A stretch of DNA of 20,712 nucleotides. Source: a virus. How positions within the stretch are numbered: the stretch's first letter is position 1; each line of letters begins with the position of its first letter. Location of the stretch: the IMG/VR virus record IMGVR_UViG_3300043465_000529, positions 1 to 20,712 of that record, one strand, 5' to 3'. Positions 1 through 5,206 of the stretch are shown one piece after another. The notes beneath the pieces are model-generated. The model was not told the DNA's origin. It did not search any database and was given only the letters and a program-made list of their open reading frames with translations. The position numbers and the translations under genes were made by a program.

Positions 1-162
1 ACTGGCGAGCTCATCGGCAACAACATGCGTCTCGCTGAAGTCGAGGATAACAAAGAGTTGTGGATGATGCTCCTCAAGCAAGGCAAGCTGACCGAGTTCA
101 TCAAGAATAAGTACACGCTGACCAGTGACTCGCCTATCATGGAAGACTCTTCAGTCGAATAG
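1..162 (+). CDS. C-terminal end of a phage protein, possibly UvsX (RecA-like recombinase)
   Basis: An open frame runs from the first base to a TAG at 160-162, giving 53 residues with no start in the window. It contains ELIGNNMRLAE, a stretch reading ELWMMLLKQGKLTEFI, and an acidic, Ser-rich tail (MEDSSVE). In T4-like phages the RecA-like recombinase UvsX often lies just upstream of the helicase gene 41, and UvsX proteins end with a segment in which a W/F-rich helix is followed by a short acidic tail. Position and general character fit, but no Walker motif or other diagnostic residue is present in this fragment, so the identity is an inference from gene order. That it is a real coding end is well supported by codon use like that of its neighbours and by the promoter and leader that begin right after it. 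Confidence 0.6.
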   Translation, partial: TGELIGNNMRLAEVEDNKELWMMLLKQGKLTEFIKNKYTLTSDSPIMEDSSVE

Positions 163-172
163 TCTCTTACTA

Positions 173-223
173 CCAATCAACAATCGCCAATCAAAAATCT
201 ATAGTGAGCCGCATTTTGATTGG
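173..223 (+). repeat. Leader inverted repeat with a duplicated left arm, overlapping the helicase Shine-Dalgarno
   Basis: CCAATCAAAA (187-196) is a perfect 10-bp inverted repeat of TTTTGATTGG (214-223). A second copy of the left arm, CCAATCAA, lies at 173-180 and could pair with the same right arm. The right arm ends in the first two G's of the GGAG (222-225) that serves the helicase start at 232. In read-through RNA a hairpin here could mask that ribosome site, with two left arms competing. In RNA started at the promoter below, the left arms would be missing. The regulatory role is inference. Confidence 0.6.
177..205 (+). promoter_or_regulatory. Possible sigma70-type promoter for the helicase gene
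   Basis: TCAACA (177-182, 4 of 6 to TTGACA) and TATAGT (200-205, 5 of 6 to TATAAT) are separated by 17 bp. The expected start near 212 gives a leader of about 20 nt before the ATG at 232. The site lies in the only gap between the first two genes. The -35 match is weak, so this is tentative. Confidence 0.4.
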
Positions 224-231
224 AGATCTGT

Positions 232-1608
232 ATGATCGAGCAGACGATTCTCTCGCACCTCGCGTACAACGAAGAGTACTCTAGAAAAGTCTTACCATTC
301 TTGAAAGAGGAGTACTTCGTAGATCCGTCTCATAAGATCACGTTCAAGTTGGTCGACGCCTACATCAACAAGTACAATGGTCTTCCCTCTAAGGAAGCCA
401 TCCTCATTGAATTAGGCAACGCCTCGGGTCTCAATGAGACAGGCTTCAAGGCGGCTAAGGAAGTAGTCGAGAGTCTGTCTCGCGACGAGACTGGAATGGA
501 CTGGCTGATCGACACGACCGAGAAGTTCTGTCAGGACAAGGCCCTCTACAACGCCGTGTCTAAGTCCATTCAGATCATGGATGGCACCGACAAGAGCTTC
601 GACAAGGGCATGATTCCGAAGGTGCTGCAGGACGCCTTGGCAGTCACCTTCGACAACTCGGTCGGCCACGACTACCTCGAGGACTTCGATCAGCGCTACG
701 ACTTCTATCATCGCAAGGAGGCGAGGCTGCCTTTCGATCTCAACTACATGAACGAGATCACTAATGGCGGCATACCGGCCAAGACGCTCAACATCATCCT
801 GGCAGGCACCGGTGTAGGTAAGACGATGTTCATGTGTCATTGCGCAGCGGGTAACCTGACTCTGGGCAGGAACGTGTTGTACATAACGATGGAGATGGCC
901 GAGGAAGAGATCGCTAAGCGCATCGACGCCAATCTCATGAACGTCCCTCTAGACGAGCTGCTCGTGTTGCCTCGCGAGACTTATCGCACTAAGGTGAAGA
1001 AAGTACGAGAGAAGACCGTCGGTAAGCTGCTCATCAAGGAGTATCCTACTGCCTCGGCCTCTGCTCATCACTTCAGGGCACTACTCAACGAGCTGGCGCT
1101 GAAGAAGAACTTCGTGCCCGACATCATCTACATCGACTACCTCAACATCTGCGCGAGCTCTCGCATCAAGCCTGGCGCTAACGTCAACTCGTACACCTAC
1201 ATCAAGAGCATCGCCGAGGAGTTGCGCGGCCTCGCAGTGGAGTTCAAGCTGCCGATCGTGTCTGCCACGCAGACTACTCGTACTGGTTACTCATCGTCGG
1301 ACGTAGAACTGACCGACACCTCTGAGTCGTTCGGTCTACCTGCCACGGCCGACTTCATGATCGCTCTCATCTCTACCGAGGAGCTGGCCGACATGGGACA
1401 GATCATGGTGAAGCAGTTGAAGAATCGATACGGCGATCCTAACAAGTTCAAGCGATTCGTGATCGGAGTGGACAGGGCTAAGATGAAGTTCTACGACGTA
1501 GAGCAGGGAGCCCAAGAGAACTTGCTCGAGGGCCCCGTGTTCGATCGTACTGACATGGGTAGAGAGACTAATCAGTCCCTCAAAGATAAGTTAAAGATGT
1601 TGGTCTAA
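232..1608 (+). CDS. 41: Replicative DNA helicase, DnaB/gp41 family
   Basis: This 458-residue protein is the hexameric 5'-3' helicase of the T4-type replisome, which unwinds the fork and works with the gp61 primase. The N-terminal part (about 1-150) is helical and variable, as in gp41. The RecA-like core carries a clear Walker A, GTGVGKT at 192-198, and a Walker B ending in IIYIDY with Asp302. Further on, SATQTTR matches the DnaB-type sensor region. Length is close to T4 gp41 (475 residues). I chose ATG 232 over a TTG at 220 because GGAG (222-225) sits six bases before it. A gp61-type primase lies at 16571, so the two partners are in the same window but not adjacent. The stop overlaps the end of the convergent gene by 4 bp. 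Confidence 0.92.
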   Translation: MIEQTILSHLAYNEEYSRKVLPFLKEEYFVDPSHKITFKLVDAYINKYNGLPSKEAILIELGNASGLNETGFKAAKEVVESLSRDETGMDWLIDTTEKFCQDKALYNAVSKSIQIMDGTDKSFDKGMIPKVLQDALAVTFDNSVGHDYLEDFDQRYDFYHRKEARLPFDLNYMNEITNGGIPAKTLNIILAGTGVGKTMFMCHCAAGNLTLGRNVLYITMEMAEEEIAKRIDANLMNVPLDELLVLPRETYRTKVKKVREKTVGKLLIKEYPTASASAHHFRALLNELALKKNFVPDIIYIDYLNICASSRIKPGANVNSYTYIKSIAEELRGLAVEFKLPIVSATQTTRTGYSSSDVELTDTSESFGLPATADFMIALISTEELADMGQIMVKQLKNRYGDPNKFKRFVIGVDRAKMKFYDVEQGAQENLLEGPVFDRTDMGRETNQSLKDKLKMLV

Positions 1609-2111
1609 GAGAACATGAACTTAGCTCGCCAGTCTTGCTTCTCCTCTTCGGATAACAAGTCTGTCACACTCATCCAACTGAGCATGAGTCCCTTCTCTCT
1701 GCCGTGGGCTTCTATCTCCCACGGCAGGTCCCAGTAGGGTACCTTCTCGTCATTGACCCACTCTTTACGATTCCACTTGTGGAGGTTGCACTCCTTCAGT
1801 GACTGGAAGAGTTCTCCCTTAGCGTACTGCTTCACGTGAACCATCTCGTGCATGACACACAGGATCGTCAGGAATGGGTTGATGTTCTTGTCTACAAAGA
1901 TAGTGAATACACGTCCACGGAGATGATTGTCCATCCACTCCATCTGGGCCACGTCTCCCGTCTCGTCCATCAATTTGGAGTCGAACTTGACGGAGATCTC
2001 GAGATTCTCGAGGATCCTCTTGTCAAAGAAATTCGCGGCAACATGCTTTACGGCATCACGAACGAGCGCCTTCATGCGCTTAGTGCTCGAACCGTACACT
2101 TTTATGAGCAT
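1605..2111 (-). CDS. SprT-like zinc metalloprotease domain protein
   Basis: The product has 168 residues. It carries HEMVH at 88-92, the HExxH zinc-binding and catalytic motif, and PWEIEAHGRE at 130-139, where Glu134 or His136 could be the third ligand. Small SprT-like proteins of this layout are common in T4-like phages; their substrates are unknown, though the cellular family removes DNA-protein crosslinks. ATG 2111 is preferred over one at 2138 because AAGGAAGG lies five bases before it. It is the only complete leftward gene in the window, has its own exact TATAAATA late promoter at 2142-2149, and meets the helicase gene tail to tail with a 4-bp overlap (1605-1608). Late expression in the opposite direction to the helicase gene could produce antisense RNA to gene 41 if there is no stop in between. 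Confidence 0.82.
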   Translation of the reverse strand: MLIKVYGSSTKRMKALVRDAVKHVAANFFDKRILENLEISVKFDSKLMDETGDVAQMEWMDNHLRGRVFTIFVDKNINPFLTILCVMHEMVHVKQYAKGELFQSLKECNLHKWNRKEWVNDEKVPYWDLPWEIEAHGREKGLMLSWMSVTDLLSEEEKQDWRAKFMFS

Positions 2112-2141
2112 GATTTCCTTCCTTGGGTTGGCAGGCATCAG

Positions 2142-2149
2142 TATTTATA
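2142..2149 (-). promoter_or_regulatory. T4-type late promoter (TATAAATA)
   Basis: The minus strand reads TATAAATA exactly, the T4 late promoter consensus recognised by the gp55/gp33 sigma system. It sits 31 bases upstream of the metalloprotease start at 2111, leaving room for a short leader with the AAGGAAGG ribosome site. It is the best late-promoter match in the window. Confidence 0.75.
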
Positions 2150-2231
2150 GGACCGAGGGAATCTGTCTCCTACGATTTCGGTATGTACCAATTTGAATAG
2201 ATAGGGTATGTTGACTATCATGGAGGGCGTA

Positions 2232-2420
2232 ATGCATATCTCTGACTCTCATAAGCAACTTCTGGTTACAATGCTAAACTATGAGATCCGAAACTTCTTG
2301 GATCCTGCCATAGGCAAAGCGTACGACGACGCGGCAGAGAACTTCACACATAGAGAGTTGGACAAGCTCTTGACAGTCAAAAAATATATGGAAGAGCGGA
2401 TAGAGCTCTATCTTAAATAG
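2232..2420 (+). CDS. Small phage protein of unknown function
   Basis: A 62-residue product beginning MHISDSHKQLL. I chose ATG 2232 because a strong GGAGGG (2222-2227) lies just upstream; in-frame ATGs at 2208 and 2220 lack a ribosome site. The protein looks all-helical, with a central AYDDAAENF segment and a charged C-terminal helix (LTVKKYMEERIELYLK). There is no recognisable catalytic motif and no membrane segment. It stands between the divergent metalloprotease gene and the tRNA cluster, and its stop lies six bases before the first tRNA, so it is probably co-transcribed with the tRNAs. I see no obvious promoter in 2150-2231. The function is not known to me. Confidence 0.7.
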   Translation: MHISDSHKQLLVTMLNYEIRNFLDPAIGKAYDDAAENFTHRELDKLLTVKKYMEERIELYLK

Positions 2421-2425
2421 AACAC

Positions 2426-2517
2426 GGGCGTGTGGCCAGGTGGCCCGGAGGGACTTATAAACCCTTTAGCACTAGATTGGTGTTCTCGCTAGGGTTCGAA
2501 TCCCTACACGCCTACCA
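2426..2517 (+). tRNA. Class II tRNA (long variable arm), anticodon by position UAU
   Basis: The gene is 92 nt with an encoded CCA. Acceptor GGGCGTG pairs with CACGCCT, starting with a G-U pair, and the T arm is a perfect TAGGG/CCCTA stem around TTCGAAT. The variable arm is long, with a CACTA-GAT-TGGTG stem, as in Leu, Ser and Tyr tRNAs. The anticodon arm is odd: AGGGA/ACCCT has an A-A mismatch at the loop-closing pair and the seven-base loop CTTATAA reads TAT (Ile AUA), which does not fit a class II body. Read instead as a 9-nt loop closed by GAGGG/CCCTT, the anticodon is undefined. The D arm pairs poorly. The gene is real in outline, but its amino acid cannot be assigned. Confidence 0.7.
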
Positions 2518-2522
2518 ACAAA

Positions 2523-2598
2523 GCCCCCTTAGCCCAGCGGCAGAGGCGAGCGACTTAAAATCGCTTCAGGGTCAGTTCGAATCTGACAGGGGGTACCA
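2523..2598 (+). tRNA. tRNA with UAA anticodon (Leu codon UUA) on a class I body
   Basis: The gene is 76 nt with CCA encoded. Acceptor GCCCCCT/AGGGGGT is paired throughout (G1-U72), the D stem is GCC/GGC, the anticodon stem AGCGA/TCGCT is perfect, and loop CTTAAAA gives anticodon TAA. The T stem is GTCAG/CTGAC around TTCGAAT. The anticodon says leucine, but the variable loop is only five bases (TCAGG), whereas bacterial tRNA-Leu normally has a long arm. The fold is good throughout, so this is probably a functional tRNA, possibly one charged in an unusual way. It lies five bases after the previous tRNA. Confidence 0.85.
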
Positions 2599-2601
2599 AT
2601 A

Positions 2602-2676
2602 GCGCCTGTAGCTTAAAGGTGAAGCTGACAGCTCATAACTGTCTGAGTGTAGGTTCGAGTCCTACCGGGCGCACCA
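2602..2676 (+). tRNA. tRNA with CAU anticodon (elongator Met or Ile2)
   Basis: The gene is 75 nt with CCA encoded. Acceptor GCGCCTG/CGGGCGC is fully paired, so it is not an initiator tRNA, which would have an unpaired position 1-72. The D arm is GCTT/AAGC, the anticodon stem is GACAG/CTGTC with loop CTCATAA, and the T arm is GTAGG/CCTAC. CAT may read AUG (Met) or, if C34 becomes lysidine, AUA (Ile). It lies three bases after the preceding tRNA, so the three are probably cut from one transcript. Confidence 0.92.
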
Positions 2677-2695
2677 ATTCAATATGGAGTTCGAT

Positions 2696-2914
2696 ATGAA
2701 ACCGTCAGTAGACGTCAACATCAATCCTGGATTTCTTGGTATCCTCTGTCTCATCTTCATCACTCTCAAGTTGACTAACTACATCGACTGGTCTTGGTGG
2801 TGGGTACTCGCTCCCATCTGGATTCCACTGGCTTTCGTACTATTCGCTTTGGTTGTCATTCTCATCGCCATCGCATTCGGCGCCAAGATTAGTATGAAGA
2901 GGATTATGAAGTGA
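2696..2914 (+). CDS. Small membrane protein with two predicted membrane segments
   Basis: The 72-residue product begins MKPSVDVNINPGFLG. Start ATG 2696 has GGAG (2686-2689) at good spacing; the ATG at 2684 contains that ribosome site and is less likely. A first hydrophobic stretch spans about residues 13-25 and a second, Trp-rich one about 33-62, including WSWWWVLAPIWIP. The C-terminus is basic (KISMKRIMK), which suggests it faces the cytoplasm. Short proteins of this pattern recur in T4-like phages without an assigned role. There is no signal peptide and no lysis motif. The stop TGA shares bases with the GTG start of the next gene (GTGA), so translation is coupled. Confidence 0.8.
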   Translation: MKPSVDVNINPGFLGILCLIFITLKLTNYIDWSWWWVLAPIWIPLAFVLFALVVILIAIAFGAKISMKRIMK

Positions 2915-3114
2915 ATAAGGTAGAGCTCTCGACATTCTACTCCGACGACATGAACCTCAAGGCTATCGTCTACTACAATAGAGAGGCGAAGCACATCGAG
3001 GTCGACTATATAAAGAACGACTTGGTCATAGCGACTGAGTCCTACGAAGGACACAGCGAGCAGTACCATGAAGACGCCGCAGAGAACTACGTAATGGGGA
3101 TCAAGAAGTTATGA
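2911..3114 (+). CDS. Small phage protein of unknown function
   Basis: A 67-residue product that starts at GTG 2911 inside the previous stop (GTGA) and ends at a TGA that overlaps the next start (ATGA, 3111-3114). Such tight coupling on both sides is good evidence that it is a real gene. The first half looks like beta strands (LKAIVYYNREAKHIEVDYI) and the second half like a helix rich in acidic and aromatic residues (YHEDAAENYVMGIKKL). It has no cysteine motif, membrane segment or known fold that I recognise. It forms an operon with the membrane protein before it and the sugar-transfer fusion protein after it. Confidence 0.75.
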   Translation: MNKVELSTFYSDDMNLKAIVYYNREAKHIEVDYIKNDLVIATESYEGHSEQYHEDAAENYVMGIKKL

Positions 3115-4412
3115 AACTGGGTAAGGCATACATCCTATACATCGACACTGAGAAGTCGAGAGAGTACGCGAAGGAGTGCGAGGCCTCGTGTGTGAAGTAC
3201 GGCGTGGAGCACGAGATGTTCGAGGGCTTCATGGGTCTCACCATCGAAGCCCTTGCCGAGAAGACCGGATGGAAGATCGGCCGCGAGGGCATCGAAGAGA
3301 ACGATCGTCAGTACGTAAAGGAGTACAACGCTGCCCTCGGTCACATCGAGATCTGGCGTAAGATCGCAGCTGGAACAGAGGCCGGCATCGTCTTAGAACA
3401 CGACGCGATCGTCAAGGAAGACTACACTCACCTCGAGGTCCGCGACGATCAGATCCTGCACCTCGGCCCGCGCCTCGACTATGCCGGCGACTACGAGTTT
3501 CCGGACCTACCAGACGAGTACCTAGAGGCTCGTCGCCATGAGGGTGCACACGCCTACGCGCTGACTCCTAATACAGCCCGCTTCTTGTTAGACAAGATCG
3601 AGGAAGAGAAGAGGCTGCTGCCGACCGAGGCCTTGATCAGCGTACGTAACAGGTACGATCTGGAGTTCTTGGAGATCGATCCGCCGTACGTAGTCTGCGC
3701 CATCGGCGACCGCGAGTCCTTCACACACCACGACGCGGTGACTGACAAGCAGAACTTCAGGCACAATCCCGGCTTCGTCGCCGGTCTCACACGACCGGAT
3801 GCACTGAATAACTATCGCATGATGGACTACAAGTTCGGCGAGGACTGGTTCAGCGGTAACATCGAGAACTGGAAGAGCATCTTCGTCGAGACTAATAAGA
3901 AGAACGGCGATCTATTGAAGATCCTCGAGATCGGCTGCTTCGAGGGCCGAGCGACTACCTGGCTTCTCGACAATATGATGGATCATCCAGAGAGTCTGAT
4001 CTATTGCATCGACACCTTCAAGGGAAGCCACGAGCACGATCCCAGCCAAGTCAACAAGATGGAGCAGAAGTTCCAGTTCAATATGGGAGTCTCCCGCTGG
4101 CCTGAGAAAGTTCGCCTGCTGAAGGGCGACTCGAGGTTCGTACTTCCTGCTTTGTGCAGGGACAATCGAGCTTTCGACATCATCTACGTGGACGGCTCGC
4201 ACGCCACTCTGGACGTGGTCAATGACGGCATCTACTCGCTGCATCTCTTGAAACCAGGCGGCGTCATCATATTCGACGACTACAAGTGGACAGACCCGAT
4301 CTTCGGCAACCAGCCGGTGATGAAGGCAGTCGACTTCTTGGATCGTAGCTATCCTAAATACATGAAGAGAATTCATGACGGATGGCAGCGCGCGTATCAC
4401 AAGGCCCCTTAG
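3111..4412 (+). CDS. Fusion of GT25-family glycosyltransferase and SAM-dependent methyltransferase
   Basis: The 433-residue protein has two parts. Residues 1-225 resemble family 25 glycosyltransferases (LPS and collagen galactosyltransferase type): KAYILYIDTEKS at the start, NAALGHIEIWRKI at 73-85, then IVLEHDAIV at 93-101, where EHD replaces the usual E/D-D-D metal site, and GAHAYALT at 145-152. Residues 245-433 form a class I methyltransferase of the Methyltransf_24 type: SAM loop EIGCFEGR at 273-280, acidic Asp301, IIYVDGSH at 357-364 and KPGGVIIFDD at 381-390. The protein may glycosylate and methylate a phage structural glycan, phage DNA or a host surface sugar; the sequence does not say which. 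Start ATG 3111 overlaps the previous stop. Its own stop (4410-4412) lies inside the following tRNA-Arg gene. Confidence 0.85.
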   Translation: MKLGKAYILYIDTEKSREYAKECEASCVKYGVEHEMFEGFMGLTIEALAEKTGWKIGREGIEENDRQYVKEYNAALGHIEIWRKIAAGTEAGIVLEHDAIVKEDYTHLEVRDDQILHLGPRLDYAGDYEFPDLPDEYLEARRHEGAHAYALTPNTARFLLDKIEEEKRLLPTEALISVRNRYDLEFLEIDPPYVVCAIGDRESFTHHDAVTDKQNFRHNPGFVAGLTRPDALNNYRMMDYKFGEDWFSGNIENWKSIFVETNKKNGDLLKILEIGCFEGRATTWLLDNMMDHPESLIYCIDTFKGSHEHDPSQVNKMEQKFQFNMGVSRWPEKVRLLKGDSRFVLPALCRDNRAFDIIYVDGSHATLDVVNDGIYSLHLLKPGGVIIFDDYKWTDPIFGNQPVMKAVDFLDRSYPKYMKRIHDGWQRAYHKAP

Positions 4413-4478
4413 CTCAGCGGATAGAGCAACAGCCTTCTAAGCTGTGGGTCGGAGGTTCGAGTCCTCCAGGGGTCGCCA
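4403..4478 (+). tRNA. tRNA-Arg (anticodon UCU)
   Basis: The gene is 76 nt with CCA encoded and discriminator G73. Acceptor GGCCCCT/AGGGGTC pairs with one G-U, the D arm is GCTC/GAGC, the anticodon stem is ACAGC/GCTGT with loop CTTCTAA (TCT, reading AGA), and the T arm is GGAGG/CCTCC around TTCGAGT. The first ten bases (4403-4412) are also the last codons and stop of the fusion gene before it. 5' processing by RNase P would therefore cut inside that mRNA. Confidence 0.95.
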
Positions 4479-4485
4479 CTAATTT

Positions 4486-4511
4486 CCCTGTGTACATGAA
4501 TGCGCACAGGG
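4486..4511 (+). other. Hairpin downstream of tRNA-Arg
   Basis: CCCTGTG (4486-4492) pairs with CACAGGG (4505-4511) around a 12-nt loop. It lies eight bases after the tRNA and is not followed by a T run. It may be a processing or stability element for the tRNA transcript. TATACT follows at 4514-4519 but I find no convincing -35. Confidence 0.5.
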
Positions 4512-4524
4512 AGTATACTGAGAA

Positions 4525-4550
4525 AGAGTGAATGGTTCACTCTCTTTTTT
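4525..4550 (+). terminator. Intrinsic terminator after tRNA-Arg
   Basis: AGAGTGAA (4525-4532), loop TGG, then TTCACTCT (4536-4543) followed by CTTTTTT (4544-4550). This is a classic rho-independent terminator, closing the transcript that carries the fusion gene and tRNA-Arg. The next gene begins only 15 bases later, so that gene depends on read-through or on RNA that starts nearby. Confidence 0.85.
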
Positions 4551-4564
4551 ATGGAGAACTATGA

Positions 4565-4771
4565 ATGGCCTATATCGATCGAGTTGCTAACTACCTCGCC
4601 CGTCGTCCGAAGTCCCCCGGCGTGACCGCCTCGCGGATCGCCTCGGATACCAAGGTTCCTCGTGGCACCGTGATGAAGCGCATCTCGGATCTTCGCGCCG
4701 AGGGCTTCCAGATCTACTCCAACCGCCGCATGGTCAATGGCCGGCAGGTCCTGTATTACCGCATGGGGTAA
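4565..4771 (+). CDS. Small winged-helix/helix-turn-helix protein
   Basis: A 68-residue, basic protein. The pattern GVTASRIASDTKVPRGTVMK (residues 19-38) reads as two helices of a helix-turn-helix, with RGTVMKRISDLRAEG as the recognition helix, followed by a beta wing (FQIYSNRRMVNGRQVLYYRMG). This is typical of small winged-helix DNA-binding regulators such as MarR/ArsR-like minimal domains. ATG 4565 has GGAG (4553-4556) upstream; an out-of-frame ATG at 4561 is soon stopped. The gene is isolated by a terminator before it and hairpins after it, and stands at the head of the early-type cassette with two promoters, so a role in early gene control is plausible. Targets are unknown. Confidence 0.8.
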   Translation: MAYIDRVANYLARRPKSPGVTASRIASDTKVPRGTVMKRISDLRAEGFQIYSNRRMVNGRQVLYYRMG

Positions 4772-4783
4772 GCCCCTAGCCGG

Positions 4784-4810
4784 CCTGGGAGCTCCGGAAG
4801 GGCTCCCAGG
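4784..4810 (+). other. Strong GC-rich hairpin after the HTH gene
   Basis: CCTGGGAGC (4784-4792) pairs perfectly with GCTCCCAGG (4802-4810); the stem can extend with GGCC/GGCC around one bulged G. No T run follows, so it is not a standard terminator. The same left arm can also pair with CTCCCAGG at 4896-4903, which gives two mutually exclusive structures. Confidence 0.65.
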
Positions 4811-4816
4811 GCCATT

Positions 4817-4883
4817 AAAAAGCCTAATCTTTTCATGGACTTGCAGGTACATCCTAAGTCTTTGATTTGGTTAGGCTTTTTTT
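4817..4883 (+). terminator. Nested inverted repeat, probable (bidirectional) terminator
   Basis: AAAAAGCCTAA (4817-4827) pairs with TTAGGCTTTTT (4871-4881), and the T run continues to 4883. Inside the 43-nt gap is a second stem-loop, GACTT..AGG-tacat-CCT-AAGTC (4838-4860). The A-run/T-run symmetry allows termination on either strand. The large, structured loop is unusual for a simple terminator, so a small structured RNA is an alternative. Confidence 0.6.
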
Positions 4884-4917
4884 ATGCGCTTTTTTCTCCC
4901 AGGGAGCGTTTTAGGCA

Positions 4918-4946
4918 TGTACATTTAATGCGAGGTCAGGTAAGAT
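4918..4946 (+). promoter_or_regulatory. Sigma70-type promoter
   Basis: TGTACA (4918-4923, 4 of 6) and TAAGAT (4941-4946) are 17 bp apart. The -10 is identical to that of the promoter at 5154-5182, preceded in both by a G. The expected start is near 4953, giving a leader of about 25 nt before ATG 4978. It opens the small-gene cassette after the terminator. Confidence 0.6.
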
Positions 4947-4977
4947 ACTAATAATGGAAACACAGGGAAACACCGGC

Positions 4978-5157
4978 ATGACCAACTCGGAATTCAAGGC
5001 ACTGGCTCGCTACTCTAACGGCCGCATCAAGAACTTCCCCGAGGTCGCTTTCGACCTGACCGACGCTCAGATCAAGCAGCTTCACGGCGACGACTACTCC
5101 TACTTCCACGAACTCAAAGAAGAGTGCATGTACGAAATCAGCCTGATGATGGGTTGA
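4978..5157 (+). CDS. Small phage protein of unknown function
   Basis: A 59-residue product beginning MTNSEFKALARYSNGR. I prefer ATG 4978 over ATG 4954 because the promoter at 4918-4946 should start RNA at about 4953, which would make 4954 leaderless, while AGGGA (4962-4966) precedes 4978. The middle, VAFDLTDAQIKQLHGDDYSY, looks like a helix-rich acidic region. No catalytic motif is visible. The stop TGA (5155-5157) overlaps the -35 box TTGACA of the next promoter, so this gene forms its own short transcription unit, though read-through into the next genes is likely. Confidence 0.68.
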   Translation: MTNSEFKALARYSNGRIKNFPEVAFDLTDAQIKQLHGDDYSYFHELKEECMYEISLMMG

Positions 5158-5182
5158 CATTTTATCAGAAGCGCAGTAAGAT
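5154..5182 (+). promoter_or_regulatory. Strong sigma70-type promoter
   Basis: A perfect TTGACA (5154-5159), 17-bp spacer and TAAGAT (5177-5182). The expected start is near 5189, with AAGGAG (5195-5200) and ATG 5207 following. It is the best host-type promoter in the window and suggests early transcription by unmodified host polymerase. Confidence 0.82.
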
Positions 5183-5206
5183 CTGCACATGATCAAGGAG
5201 AACGAC

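Noticed and set aside
412-840. Long minus-strand open frame inside the helicase gene
   Set aside because: It is the mirror of a strongly coding helicase frame, with no promoter or ribosome site; such shadows occur under most long genes here (for example 17933-18343 and 19154-19705).
2779-3069. Minus-strand open frame across the small membrane protein and its neighbour
   Set aside because: Two tightly coupled plus-strand genes with ribosome site and GTGA/ATGA overlaps explain the region better.
4350-4360. CTAAATA inside the glycosyltransferase-methyltransferase gene as a promoter for tRNA-Arg
   Set aside because: It lies within codons for PKYM and lacks the full late box; cannot be told from chance.
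4486-4511. Hairpin after tRNA-Arg as an intrinsic terminator
   Set aside because: No T run follows; the real terminator is the next hairpin at 4525-4550.
4835-4951. Open frame starting MDLQVHPKSLIW in the structured gap after the HTH gene
   Set aside because: It has no ribosome site, runs through the terminator T run, and its codons do not resemble the phage genes. More likely non-coding.
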